The translations under genes were made by a program, and so were the position numbers. Positions 25,256 through 35,666 of a stretch of 64,000 bases of DNA are shown piece after piece (the stretch's first letter is position 1; each line of letters starts with the position of its first letter). The notes below the pieces were generated by a model. It worked only from the letters and a program-made list of their open reading frames with translations, searched no databases and was not told where the DNA came from. The stretch covers positions 868,001 through 932,000 of the forward strand of contig JBDWTN010000005.1 in NCBI GenBank assembly GCA_039984955.1, in the 5' to 3' direction. The stretch is from Marinobacter alexandrii (lineage in GTDB: Bacteria; Bacteroidota; Bacteroidia; Cytophagales; Cyclobacteriaceae).

Positions 25256-25828
25256 TTAATCTCTCACCTCTACAATCATCTCTATCTCCACAGCAATATT
25301 TCGAGGCAATGAACCCATTCCTACAGCAGCACGCGCATGTTTTCCACGATCACCGAAGACTTCCACAATCGTATCTGAAAATCCATTGATTACTTCCGGT
25401 TGATTGCCAAAATCTGGAGTACAATTAACCATACCTAATACCTTCACAACTCTTACTACTTTATTCAGATCACCTATTTCTAGCTTTAATGCTGCTAATT
25501 GAGCAGCAGCAACCAATTTTGCCGCTTCATATCCTTGTTCTACTGTTAGATCAGCTCCTACCTTACCCGAGATGTATCCACCTTCTGGTTTTGTTGGTCC
25601 TTTTCCCGCTAAGAAAACAAGGTTACCTGTGCGGACAGCATGAACATAGTTTGCAACCGGAGCAGACAACTCAGGAAGAACAATTCCTTTTTCAGCAATT
25701 CTATCTTCAATATCATAGTTATATAGTTCCTCTTGTTCCAAATTAGAAGATTCATGTGAGTGCTCATGGCTATGCTCACAACCAAAGAAAAAGATGGAAA
25801 GTATAAGAGTTAAGGTTAGGTTTCTCAT
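25256..25828 (-). CDS. Lipoprotein RidA/YjgF-family protein
   Basis: 190 residues from the ATG at 25828 (11 further codons are open upstream). MRNLTLTLILSIFFFGC is a lipoprotein signal with Cys17, followed by the His/Glu-rich EHSHEHSHESS. The rest is a RidA trimer fold: LPELSAPVANYVHAVRTGN, LVFLAGKGP, GYEAAKLVAAAQLAAL, RVVKVLGMVNC and GKHARAAVGMGSLP, with the catalytic-type Arg in the last. Classical RidA deaminates enamine/imine intermediates in the cytoplasm. An exported lipid-anchored form is unusual, and the His-rich leader might bind metal; both are inferences. The gene lies 38 bp upstream of the FISUMP gene. Confidence 0.85.
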   Translation of the reverse strand: MRNLTLTLILSIFFFGCEHSHEHSHESSNLEQEELYNYDIEDRIAEKGIVLPELSAPVANYVHAVRTGNLVFLAGKGPTKPEGGYISGKVGADLTVEQGYEAAKLVAAAQLAALKLEIGDLNKVVRVVKVLGMVNCTPDFGNQPEVINGFSDTIVEVFGDRGKHARAAVGMGSLPRNIAVEIEMIVEVRD

Positions 25829-25860
25829 GATTTTAATTTTAGAAAAACTAAGATAAAACA

Positions 25861-25892
25861 AAAACAGCGGCCATAGTGGCCGCTGTTTTTTC
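25861..25892 (-). terminator. Intrinsic terminator of the giant T9SS gene
   Basis: AAAAACAGCGGCCA, loop TAG, then the complementary arm. Read on the minus strand it ends in a T-run and lies 21 bp after the stop codon at 25914. The arms are fully complementary over 14 bp. Confidence 0.88.
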
Positions 25893-25913
25893 AGAATATA
25901 AAATTTATTAAAA

Positions 25914-28900
25914 TTAGCGCTTAATCAATGTATTAGAAGACTTGAATGAACCATCTTCTGAAGTTACGGTAATGATGTAAACTCCATTGGCAAGCTTACC
26001 TGCATCTATTGCAGTTGATACTTGACCAGAGAATGCATCCACCACACGCTCAGCTATGATCACACCTTGGTTATCATGAACTGTCACTACATACTTCCCT
26101 TTCGATTCAACTTTCATCTTAACTCCAATTTCCTTATCAAAAGGATTAGGGTAAGCAATCATGGTATCATCTTCTTCATCAGGAACGATGTTAGCCAGGC
26201 CAAACGAGACTGGTGCTGCTCCAGAGAAGTGGTTGTTTATACAGTGAATACCATCCACGTCGAAACCATCCGCATCACCTCCAAATAAAACTGGATTAGA
26301 AGTATCAACAATTCGTACGTACTCAATTTCCATCAAACCACTTGTGGCTATGTCGAAATCTTCATCCTTGCACGCAGAACCTACATAGATGTAATCTATT
26401 CCATCCATGGATACATATACATCGGCAGTTTCAGGATAAGACTCACATGATCTGTTCACATCATTGAATGATGTTTCGATCAATCTGAAATCATTACCTG
26501 GCTGATCCACTATCATACTAGTTAGCTTAATATCTACCGAACCTCCAAATCCAAGAGAAAGGAAATTGTATTCATCATTCTCCTCAGGAGAGCCTATCGC
26601 ATTTGAAGTAATACTTCTTCTGCTTAGGACACTCTTACCATTCTTCCTCAAGCCTTGATTGAAAGCAACTACTTCACCGGCATTACATGAATTATCTACA
26701 TCACACATTTCTCCGCCAGAAGCCTTCGTGTTTTGCTGTTCATCTCCATTCTCATCCAACCATTTAATGATTGTTGTATTTGGTCCTGAAACTGCAAACG
26801 TAAAGAAGAAAGTATCCGTACCTCCATCAACCCACAAGCTGCTTGTTTGAGAAGTACCTACAACCTCCCATGTCACCATCACTCTGAATGAATTCATATT
26901 TCGAACTCTCCATCTTCTGAACAAATCAGGATTATTACTACATACCGACGTAAGATTCAAGTCTACCACTTCACATGGAGTATCAATTGCTCCAGTAGAT
27001 ACATCTTGAATTACATCATCCTCATCCAACCATCTCAAATTCAACGTATTTGGACGATCAGTTTGTGTTGGTGCTGAAATGAAGTTCTCACCTGGTTCTA
27101 GTAGAATATCATCAAACTCACTTGTTCCTACTAAGAACCAAAATGCGTCGCGTTCAAAAATATTTGGATTTGTCACCTTCCATGTACGCTCTACATCTGG
27201 ATTATCAGAACAAATTGCTTCGACAATCATATCTAGCACGATGAATTCTTCCACAGTTAGATTAATTACCACATCAGCAATTGGAGTATTTGGATCATTG
27301 CTTTCAATACGGATAGTATCGTTGTAAATACCTGGTAGAAGAGATTCAGCTGAAATCTGAATTCCAATTTCACTTTCATCACCAGGTTCCAATACACCAA
27401 TACCTCCAGAAATACTCGTTACAAAATCAGGAATAGAAATGACATCATAGTTGAGGTCTCCTCCTCCTGAATTGCTAATAGAAACAGAAGCTTCATCAGT
27501 AAATCCTTCAAATAATGTAATATCTATCACATCAGGATTCAACACAATAGTTGGAGGCGTAAGTACTGTCAAAGTAGCTGGCACAACCTGTTCAGGATTT
27601 CTAAGGTCATCACTACACACAACCAGATTGGTAGTATAAGTCCCAACCTCAAGTACCGTCGCATCGAAGGTAACCTCAATGTCTATCGATGAGCCACCAG
27701 GCACAACTCCAGCCGTTTGATCTAAACTCAACCATGGCACGCCAATAACTACATCGTCTATTTGTGCATACCAATCAAAATCACCTGTGTTCGGATCATA
27801 ATACCTCCATCTAACCTGGAAGGATGTAGCTGCTCCAATAAATGAATCAAGATCTATAGATACTAATTCACCAGGTGTGCTAAAGAAAGATCCATGATCC
27901 TCATTCCAACTAAGCATATTATTCCAGGTAGTTCCTCCATCAGTAGAAATATCTACATCTAGAAAATCTAGTCCTGCAAGGTTTTGATAGTTGACTAGGT
28001 ATTCCAATACAAGTCCAGTTTGACCGTCTACATCGATAACCGGAGTTATGAGTTCTGCGTCAAATTCTGCAACACCAAATGCATCACTACTGACAGTAGC
28101 AGCTTCACCTGATCCAGAGTAGTTTCCTTCTCCAGCATCTGCAGCAAACAGCCAAGTAACTCCTGTACCTTCATTATCAATAACTGTCCAATCTGCTGGA
28201 GGGAAAGTAGCATCTTCAAAGTCTTCGAAAAGAAGTGCGACAGTTCCCATACGACCTACAGGTGTGTTATTCGGATCGTTTGAAGCATTAGGAAGACCAT
28301 TATCTTCAGCCAGCTTCGCAACTATTCTTGTATCACTCAACCAATCTTTTGAAGATGGAACTTCACTAAGATTAGCATGAGATCCAGGCACAACAACATC
28401 TCCATCTATATTGATATTAAAATTGAGATCTGCTACACCTTCATTGCTAATAGTCAAAGTCTGAGTAGACGTTTCACTCATTGCCAATGTCTCATTCAAC
28501 TCTTCAGGATTAATAGCAATGATCTGAGGATCAATTACCGTCAAGGTAGTCGGAACTGCCAATGGGTTATTATCAGGATCATTATTATTAATTACTAAAT
28601 CTTCCTCATACACGCCACCTTCAAGATTAGTAGCATCAAATGTGACTTGCACATCTAAGGATTCACCGGAAAGAACAACACCACTTATTGGCGAAGCAGA
28701 CAAGCTCAATTCTGGTATGATTCCATCAACAATTTGGAGATTATCAATATCCATGATAGGATCTGCAACTTCCATTAAACCCAATAAAACGATTTGCTCT
28801 ATTGAACCTACAAATCCATTCCCTGAGAAAACTTCAGTGTCGTCAAAGTAAATGGTAAAGTCACTTGTTAATCTCTCTACTTCAATTTTCACCTCGAAAT

Positions 28901-31900
28901 ATCCTTCGGGCGCACTGATAGGTAGTGTCTGGAATTCTCCGCCATTATCTGATACCAATACTCTAACACTATCATCCGCATCGAAACTTAATCGAGTTAC
29001 TAAGAATTCTTGTGTCGGAGATTGAGGAATGATTTGCCATGTGGCTCCCTCACCTTCTAGGTTCACTAACATAGAAGCTGACGAAATATCCTCTGTACCA
29101 ACTCCTACTTGCGGGCTGAATGCTAATGTTTGTCCCAAGCCATCTGCAACACTTCTGATATGTTGATCTTGTCCACCTGGATTTGTACTATCAACTACCC
29201 AATTAACGAATTGTCCAGTCCATCCTTGCTGAAGGTTGATATCCCCAACATCAAATGTTTCGAAGTTAGTAGCATAAAACACATCCGAAAAGTCAACAGG
29301 AGGCTCAATTGCGTATGATCCTTGTGTAGGCTGAATTGCCCTGATACTAAATGGATTAAACTCTCCATCTCGCTTTTGAGTCTTAACCTCAACCTCAGTA
29401 CTATTGATACTTGTAGTCGTGGATACTTCCCCTACGTTTGGAAAATTATCCTCAAACTGAAAATCAAGCGCACTTTCTCCTGAATTTGAAATGGTAAGCG
29501 TTTGCGACGCTTTTCTTCCAGACACCAATTCTTGAGTTAAAGATGTTGGATTAACTGAAATTTCAGCAGCTTCCAGCTCCTCCATTGAAACAACTACTCC
29601 AACAATAGGCGTATTGCTCGCATTGCTATTAACAATGATTCCAGCAACATAGAATCCTGGATCTACTACCGTTGGATCAAATTGCAATTCTATCTCAGCT
29701 GTTTCACCAACCGGAACTGTTCCTGAAGTCTGATCCAATGCCATCCATACTTCTGTATTTTCATTGATTACTACATCATCTACTTGTGCGTACCAATCAA
29801 AATCACCTGTGTTTGGATCATAATATCTCCATCTGAGTATCATATCGGAAGCTCCTGCAATCGCAGCATCTAGATCAATGTTAACCTGCTCACCAGGAAG
29901 GCTTCTGAAAGCTCCATGATCTTCATTCCAGCTAAGCAATGTCGTCCATGTAGTTCCTCCATCTGTACTGATATCCAAATCAAAGAAATCGAGACCAGCA
30001 AGGTTCTGATAGTTTACATTATAGGTTAGGCTCAGGTTAGATTTTCCTGCAACATTGATACTCGGAGTTCTAAGCTCAGCATCGAATTCAGCCAAACCAA
30101 ATGCATCGCTACTGACAGTAGCTGCTTCTCCTGATCCACTATAATTAGCTTCTCCTACATCTAATGAGAATCCCCAGTTTACGCCCGTTCCTTCATTATC
30201 TATGGCAGTCCATCCCGCTGGAGGGAAAACCCCACCTTCAAAATCTTCTGAGAAGATTTCTTCACCAATAGTGATATACAAAGGTTTCGGTTGTGGATTA
30301 ATATCCTCGATACGTGATGATAGAGAATTATCCATCGCCAATTTTGATTGAACTCGACTGTCTAACAATACTTCATTCGTACTCATAGCCATCAATTGAT
30401 CGCTAAGTTGAGCTGTGGTAATTCCTATATCTGCTCCTATTACAGAAAGATCAAAATCAAGCGGATTACCTCCGGTGTTTTCAATCGTAACTATTCTAGT
30501 TTCAGGCTTATTAAAATCTACTACTGCTTGTACAACTGTTGGATCAACAAAAATTGTAGGATCTCCAGTTACAGAGAGTGTTGCTGGTACAATAACAGAT
30601 TCATCAGCACCACCATTTATTGCCGCAACAATGTTGGTTGTGAAGGTTCCAAAATCTTGTTCCGTAGCATCAAATGTAACCATCAGATCTACAGAAGTTC
30701 CTGCTGGTATAATGCCAGAAGCTGGATCTATTGATAGGAATGGTACACCACGTTCTACTTCTCCATCCAATATTTGAAGTTCGTCCAAATCAAGTGTTGG
30801 ACCTGCTGTTTCCATGAGAGAAAGCAAAACCAATTGCTCAATATCACCAGCAAATCCTAAGCCACTGAATACCTCTTCATCGTCAAAAAATATTTTGAAA
30901 TTGGATGTAGCACGATCTATTTCAATATCCACCTTGAAATATCCTGAAGGAGTCGTTACTCCTAAAGGTTCGAAAACAGCACCATCCAAACCATCTGGCA
31001 CCAAAACATCAATACTTCCATCTGGATTAAATTGTAAACGAGTGTTTACCAATTCCGCGGTATTGGATTGAGGAATCAATTGCCATGTTACACCCGTCCC
31101 TTGAATATTAATCCGGGCAGATACAGAGGAAACAGGGTCTGTTCCTATTGGTACATCTGGAGAGAAGGCTAAGGTTTGCCCCAATCCATCTGACAAGCTT
31201 CGAATATGTTGACTTCCTTCTGAAGGATTGGAAGTATCAATAACCCAGTTTACAAACTGGCCTACCCATCCATCTTGTCCATTGATATCTCCCAGAAGGA
31301 AATTCTCAAAACCAGATGCATATTGCTCAATAGCCAAAACGCTAGGAGTCAAATCCGGTATTGATCTTGTACTATTTAGATCAACGAAATCACCAGTAAA
31401 ACGAGTCGTTCTTTTGACCATTTGCTGACCAGCTCTTCCTGGCGCAAGTGTGACAGTCGATGCGCTTACTCCAATTCCTCCATCAACATCCTCCAACGTA
31501 ATATCGAAGGTTACAGTGTCTTCACTAATATTGGTCAAAGAAAGTATTTGAGTTGACGTCTGTCCTTTTTCTAGAGACTCTGTGAGCTCAGTAGGATTAG
31601 CGATCACCAATTCTAATGGAGCATCAAAGAAGCGCACATCATCTATGGCCATATCACCAAGGAAACCATCTGTCGCAACCGCTCCTCTAATTCCTCTAAA
31701 CCTTACACGAACTGTATCTCCATAGTCTCCTAGCGATACAATCTGCAATAGATACGGATCAGTTTGTGCTGTTTGAACCAAAGTATCTCTGGTAAACACA
31801 TTCGTAACAGTACCATTAACTTCATCAATCACCTCTACCTCAAATGAGACTATATCCTCACCGAAAAGGTGATAATAAAATTCAAAAGTTGGATTTATAA

Positions 31901-34900
31901 GGTCTGAAATAACCACTGGTGGTGTAATCAACTCGGTAGTATCTCCCACTAAACCTCCAGAAGATTCAGTGTAAACGTAAAAACCGTTTGCGGTTCCAGT
32001 TGTATGATCTACCAAAGGTCCAGTCGCATTATTAAATCCTCCAGTAGGTGTGGGTCCACTAATGACTGTCCAAGTGTAAGGAGGATCCGCGGTTATGGAC
32101 CAATCTCTCGGTAAAGAACCAGGTCCATCCTCTCCATCTTCAAAATTTTCCAGATATGGAAATTCCGTGATAATTAACGGAGGTGGATTCACAGTCACAG
32201 CAAACACATCATTAGCTTCGTTTGAAGAAGCATCAGTTGCTGTCAATGTTACGATAGCATCACCAAATTGATCAGCTGTATATGTAAGGGTCAAATCTGT
32301 TCCAGAGAGCGAAGCACTTACCAAACCAGGGTTGTCACCAGTCACGGATAGTGTCAATGTTTCGGGAGGATCTGTATTTGATTGGAATACATTGCTCACA
32401 TCAATGATGGAAGGAACGCTATTTATATCTACTTCCACATCAGCGAGTGGATTGATTACAGATATTGGAGGTGGTGTTATTTCAAAATTGGCTGAATATA
32501 GTCCATTACCATGCGTACCAAGAACTACCAACCCATCACTATCTCTCTTTCTGATTTGCTCAATAACCACATTACCAATTCCGTTTGGATCTTCTTGGGT
32601 CCAAACTGTTGCAGCTCCATTCAACTGATCCGTTGAATACAAGCCAACACTTGTCGCTGCAAAAAACCTATCGTTGAAACCAATTCGAGTCACCCATCTC
32701 ACAGACGGGCCACTTCCTGATCCATCCACATTTTCTTCTAGGTTACCACTAATATCTGTCCAGTTACTTCCTCCATCTGTACTTCGAAAAATACTAACAA
32801 CTGCATAGTTAGAAAATGCTACAATTACATCATTTGCGTCGTTTGGATTAACATCTACACTTGTCACATTAGCTCCTGCAGGAAAGTTTGCGTCCGTCAC
32901 ATCTACTCCAGTCGGATTTCCAATATTCGCGTCATCGACTCGAACCACTTGTCCGGTAGTAGACCCTATATAGATCACGTTAGCCGGAGATGTAGATATA
33001 CCAATAGCTGATGCCGTTCCGGCAACTGTTGCATTAGTCAAAGCCGCCCAACCTACTGTAGGTGTGGCTGCCGGTAAGTTATCATTTCTCCATACGGTAG
33101 ATCCTGCAGCTAGGTACATGATATTTCTATCATTTGGATCAAGTTCAAATGGATTTACAAACAGGAATCCACCAGCTCCATTCGGAGTTATGAAGTCCTG
33201 AGTTAATGGATTATCACTATCTGCATCTGTATATTCCTGACGGAATGTGGTGCCATTTTGGAAGGAAACGTAACGAAGAGTTCCGTCAGCATTAAAGGCA
33301 TTGTACGAACCGTCTGCTCCTGCTACTACTGTCCATGGATTGGTAGAACCCGTATTATTTGTAAACCAGGTACTTTGATCTTGAAAACCTGCTTGGAGTT
33401 GATCTCCTGGGCCAATAGATAATGCGTACGTCTGAGTTGTTAAATAACCGTTATTTAAGTCTGACCATGTAACCGATTCATTTCCGAGCGGGCCACCTGC
33501 ATCAAAAGCTGTGATATCATTTGTCAGAGAAAGTCCTCCATCATGACTAGATATTGCCATATTTGGATTAGATGTGAAAAACTCCAATCCATGATGATCA
33601 GGGTGTTGATTGGTGTAAAGACTAATATCATTAGTTACAGCATAACCTGCGACCCAGTTATCATTTCCAATAGGCGTAGAAAAGCCATCAAAAGATCGGT
33701 ACAGGTTCGTCCCAGCAATAAAAACAAGATTTTCATCTGTTGGATGTACTCGTACAATCATGTTGTACCCACCTTGTGGGTTGAAATTCCCAACGCTTCC
33801 GCCTAAAGCCGGAACGTTAGCAGATCGATCTTCCCAAACACCACCAGCTCCAGTTCCGTCACCAGATACATAAGTATATTTCCAAATACTCATCCCAAGA
33901 GAACCGGCCCCTGGAGTTACAGATAAAAGGTAAAGTATGTTTTCATTACTAGGTGCAGTGCTCACTACAGTGCGGCTAAAATTTGCTGGAAAACCTCCAG
34001 CAGTAATGTTGGCCCAAGTACCATTCGCTCCATCAGTAGATCGGAAGATGCCTGCATTTACAGCACCGCTGGCCAATGCAGCATATAAAACTCCTGTTGA
34101 AGTAATATGGATGTCAGACTCATTGTCGAAAGCGCCTGCTAAAACCTGCTCAAAAGTAGCACCGCCATCCGTAGATCTGTGAACACCATTGAAGGTAGCT
34201 ACATACAGATTTCCATTCGTTGGATCAATATCCACAGCGAAAATCAAATCAAATGGATCTGCTGCATTAAAACTTTCAGGTGTATTGTTTTGGGTAGCAG
34301 TTAACACACTGAAGGTCAATCCACCATCGGTAGATTTATACACCCCATTTCCTGCAAAAAAAGCTCCGCCATCAGAGGCTGAGTTACCAATTCGCTCTCC
34401 TGTACCGTAATACCAAATATTTTCAAATCCAACTCTCGGATCTTGCACAATGTCTGTGATACTTGGGTGCTCTTGTCCTGGTGTTACCTTAGTCCAGGTA
34501 GCTCCTTGATCGACCGACCTCCAAAGGCCTCCCGAAACTCCACCTGCTAAAATCACATTCTCATCTGTGCGATCAATAGCAAGTGCTCTGGTTCTTCCAC
34601 CCACATTAAAAGGTCCCCTATTGATCCAGGGAGATGCCTGATCTCCTGGTTCCATCAATCCAATGTTTAGATCAAAGCTTGCTTTGCTTAAACCTGATTT
34701 TGATGATTTCACAAATTCCATTTCCAATTGCTCAATGCTTTCTGGGATTTTTCCAGTATTTGGATTTCGTAATCTGAGCCAGTCATACTCAGCCCTAAGC
34801 GTTGGGTTATCGATTTTGTCCGTAATCTTCAGACCTGGATTTTGCATCTTCATCAACTTCTTATTGTTGAATCGGATGTTAGGCCTGGACTTAATGTTGT

Positions 34901-34997
34901 CCTGTTCATTTTTTACTTGCGCCAAGGACATCTGTGGTACAAGTGCCACTAACAGAAAGACTAGTAGCGACAATAGAATGTTAGGTTTGTTTTTCAT
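25914..34997 (-). CDS. Giant T9SS-secreted multidomain protein with sortilin-like propeller
   Basis: 3027 residues. The signal peptide ends SLAQ. Residues about 110-840 are BNR/VPS10-like propeller repeats (RSTDGGATF, KSTDGGLTF, RSTDGGSNW). About 845-930 is a cadherin-like domain, and 945-1120 a MAM/jelly-roll domain. About 1225-2480 is a doubled block of jelly-roll and HYDIN/ASPM-like domains (LDQTSGTVP, LDQTAGVVP). About 2580-2770 holds two short repeats with CSDNPD/CSNNPD, and 2770-2940 another jelly-roll-like part. The end, from YPNPF to the final KR, is a type A T9SS sorting domain (TIGR04183 type). It is secreted through T9SS and probably bound to the cell surface. Function is unknown; adhesion or polymer binding is inferred. 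A small exported gene lies 25 bp upstream. Confidence 0.9.
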   Translation of the reverse strand: MKNKPNILLSLLVFLLVALVPQMSLAQVKNEQDNIKSRPNIRFNNKKLMKMQNPGLKITDKIDNPTLRAEYDWLRLRNPNTGKIPESIEQLEMEFVKSSKSGLSKASFDLNIGLMEPGDQASPWINRGPFNVGGRTRALAIDRTDENVILAGGVSGGLWRSVDQGATWTKVTPGQEHPSITDIVQDPRVGFENIWYYGTGERIGNSASDGGAFFAGNGVYKSTDGGLTFSVLTATQNNTPESFNAADPFDLIFAVDIDPTNGNLYVATFNGVHRSTDGGATFEQVLAGAFDNESDIHITSTGVLYAALASGAVNAGIFRSTDGANGTWANITAGGFPANFSRTVVSTAPSNENILYLLSVTPGAGSLGMSIWKYTYVSGDGTGAGGVWEDRSANVPALGGSVGNFNPQGGYNMIVRVHPTDENLVFIAGTNLYRSFDGFSTPIGNDNWVAGYAVTNDISLYTNQHPDHHGLEFFTSNPNMAISSHDGGLSLTNDITAFDAGGPLGNESVTWSDLNNGYLTTQTYALSIGPGDQLQAGFQDQSTWFTNNTGSTNPWTVVAGADGSYNAFNADGTLRYVSFQNGTTFRQEYTDADSDNPLTQDFITPNGAGGFLFVNPFELDPNDRNIMYLAAGSTVWRNDNLPAATPTVGWAALTNATVAGTASAIGISTSPANVIYIGSTTGQVVRVDDANIGNPTGVDVTDANFPAGANVTSVDVNPNDANDVIVAFSNYAVVSIFRSTDGGSNWTDISGNLEENVDGSGSGPSVRWVTRIGFNDRFFAATSVGLYSTDQLNGAATVWTQEDPNGIGNVVIEQIRKRDSDGLVVLGTHGNGLYSANFEITPPPISVINPLADVEVDINSVPSIIDVSNVFQSNTDPPETLTLSVTGDNPGLVSASLSGTDLTLTYTADQFGDAIVTLTATDASSNEANDVFAVTVNPPPLIITEFPYLENFEDGEDGPGSLPRDWSITADPPYTWTVISGPTPTGGFNNATGPLVDHTTGTANGFYVYTESSGGLVGDTTELITPPVVISDLINPTFEFYYHLFGEDIVSFEVEVIDEVNGTVTNVFTRDTLVQTAQTDPYLLQIVSLGDYGDTVRVRFRGIRGAVATDGFLGDMAIDDVRFFDAPLELVIANPTELTESLEKGQTSTQILSLTNISEDTVTFDITLEDVDGGIGVSASTVTLAPGRAGQQMVKRTTRFTGDFVDLNSTRSIPDLTPSVLAIEQYASGFENFLLGDINGQDGWVGQFVNWVIDTSNPSEGSQHIRSLSDGLGQTLAFSPDVPIGTDPVSSVSARINIQGTGVTWQLIPQSNTAELVNTRLQFNPDGSIDVLVPDGLDGAVFEPLGVTTPSGYFKVDIEIDRATSNFKIFFDDEEVFSGLGFAGDIEQLVLLSLMETAGPTLDLDELQILDGEVERGVPFLSIDPASGIIPAGTSVDLMVTFDATEQDFGTFTTNIVAAINGGADESVIVPATLSVTGDPTIFVDPTVVQAVVDFNKPETRIVTIENTGGNPLDFDLSVIGADIGITTAQLSDQLMAMSTNEVLLDSRVQSKLAMDNSLSSRIEDINPQPKPLYITIGEEIFSEDFEGGVFPPAGWTAIDNEGTGVNWGFSLDVGEANYSGSGEAATVSSDAFGLAEFDAELRTPSINVAGKSNLSLTYNVNYQNLAGLDFFDLDISTDGGTTWTTLLSWNEDHGAFRSLPGEQVNIDLDAAIAGASDMILRWRYYDPNTGDFDWYAQVDDVVINENTEVWMALDQTSGTVPVGETAEIELQFDPTVVDPGFYVAGIIVNSNASNTPIVGVVVSMEELEAAEISVNPTSLTQELVSGRKASQTLTISNSGESALDFQFEDNFPNVGEVSTTTSINSTEVEVKTQKRDGEFNPFSIRAIQPTQGSYAIEPPVDFSDVFYATNFETFDVGDINLQQGWTGQFVNWVVDSTNPGGQDQHIRSVADGLGQTLAFSPQVGVGTEDISSASMLVNLEGEGATWQIIPQSPTQEFLVTRLSFDADDSVRVLVSDNGGEFQTLPISAPEGYFEVKIEVERLTSDFTIYFDDTEVFSGNGFVGSIEQIVLLGLMEVADPIMDIDNLQIVDGIIPELSLSASPISGVVLSGESLDVQVTFDATNLEGGVYEEDLVINNNDPDNNPLAVPTTLTVIDPQIIAINPEELNETLAMSETSTQTLTISNEGVADLNFNINIDGDVVVPGSHANLSEVPSSKDWLSDTRIVAKLAEDNGLPNASNDPNNTPVGRMGTVALLFEDFEDATFPPADWTVIDNEGTGVTWLFAADAGEGNYSGSGEAATVSSDAFGVAEFDAELITPVIDVDGQTGLVLEYLVNYQNLAGLDFLDVDISTDGGTTWNNMLSWNEDHGSFFSTPGELVSIDLDSFIGAATSFQVRWRYYDPNTGDFDWYAQIDDVVIGVPWLSLDQTAGVVPGGSSIDIEVTFDATVLEVGTYTTNLVVCSDDLRNPEQVVPATLTVLTPPTIVLNPDVIDITLFEGFTDEASVSISNSGGGDLNYDVISIPDFVTSISGGIGVLEPGDESEIGIQISAESLLPGIYNDTIRIESNDPNTPIADVVINLTVEEFIVLDMIVEAICSDNPDVERTWKVTNPNIFERDAFWFLVGTSEFDDILLEPGENFISAPTQTDRPNTLNLRWLDEDDVIQDVSTGAIDTPCEVVDLNLTSVCSNNPDLFRRWRVRNMNSFRVMVTWEVVGTSQTSSLWVDGGTDTFFFTFAVSGPNTTIIKWLDENGDEQQNTKASGGEMCDVDNSCNAGEVVAFNQGLRKNGKSVLSRRSITSNAIGSPEENDEYNFLSLGFGGSVDIKLTSMIVDQPGNDFRLIETSFNDVNRSCESYPETADVYVSMDGIDYIYVGSACKDEDFDIATSGLMEIEYVRIVDTSNPVLFGGDADGFDVDGIHCINNHFSGAAPVSFGLANIVPDEEDDTMIAYPNPFDKEIGVKMKVESKGKYVVTVHDNQGVIIAERVVDAFSGQVSTAIDAGKLANGVYIITVTSEDGSFKSSNTLIKR
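27557..31325 (-). repeat. Internal duplication of about 680 codons in the giant gene
   Basis: Two successive blocks (about 31325-29597 and 29270-27557) each encode the same order: a jelly-roll starting near DINxQxGWxGQFVNW, HYDIN-like domains, a second jelly-roll starting EDFE, then an LDQT-type domain. Segments such as WRYYDPNTGDFDWYAQ and NYSGSGEAATVSSDAFG are identical. By eye the DNA of the second jelly-roll is roughly four-fifths identical, pointing to recent duplication or gene conversion. Confidence 0.8.
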
Positions 34998-35022
34998 AGT
35001 AAGTATTTGTTAAAAGGTATTA

Positions 35023-35442
35023 TTAATTCATTTTCTCATAGTCTGATATCTCATAGGAATCACTTTGACTAAGGAGGTCAATCTGTTGCTTTAGATCACC
35101 TGAAAATTCATCATTCACTCCCAAGCCTGGGAGATGATTTGTTCGCTCTGGAAATAGTGTTTGAGTTGGAAGTAATGTGGAGGAAAATTTGACACTGATG
35201 GTATCTCCGGGGCTAAGGGCACCCCTAAAACCAGAGCCATATCCTTTCACATTACGAACAGCGACCAAAGCCCAACAAGGGTTTTGTTTACATGCTCCAC
35301 TATTTGCAAACTTTGACGAAAATTGAATTACTACACCGTAAATACGTGCATGATCAGGAGGAATATCCTGATTGAATTGGCTTCCACTGGAGCCAATAGT
35401 AGCAGTGAGGGCTAATGCCCAAAGGGTGAGTATCCTTGCCAT
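35023..35442 (-). CDS. Small exported protein upstream of the giant gene
   Basis: 139 residues with an N-terminal hydrophobic leader (MARILTLWALALTATIGSSG). The mature part contains two close cysteines (GACKQNPCWALVAV) and VKGYGSGFRGALSPGDTISVKF, and is probably beta-rich. No family is recognised. Its stop codon lies 25 bp before the giant T9SS gene, so the two are likely co-transcribed and may act together at the surface. Confidence 0.65.
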   Translation of the reverse strand: MARILTLWALALTATIGSSGSQFNQDIPPDHARIYGVVIQFSSKFANSGACKQNPCWALVAVRNVKGYGSGFRGALSPGDTISVKFSSTLLPTQTLFPERTNHLPGLGVNDEFSGDLKQQIDLLSQSDSYEISDYEKMN

Positions 35443-35666
35443 AGTTAAATCCTATTTCACATAAAATCTTAACCATTGATCGCCATAGCTGGTAGCAACC
35501 AAAGTGAATATTTTACATGAGTCAGTTAAAATGCTGGTTCAAACTGATTAGATCGAAGTTTGTGAATTTTTATGAGAAAAGAAAATAATCATAAAATTAT
35601 ATTCCGCATTAAATACATTTTACCATACTTTATCAAATGGCAAAACAATATTTGCCATATACCCAA

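Noticed and set aside
30396-30777. Two overlapping plus-strand open frames opposite the giant T9SS gene
   Set aside because: Both mirror the strongly biased codon pattern of the minus-strand gene and overlap each other in different frames; neither resembles a protein.
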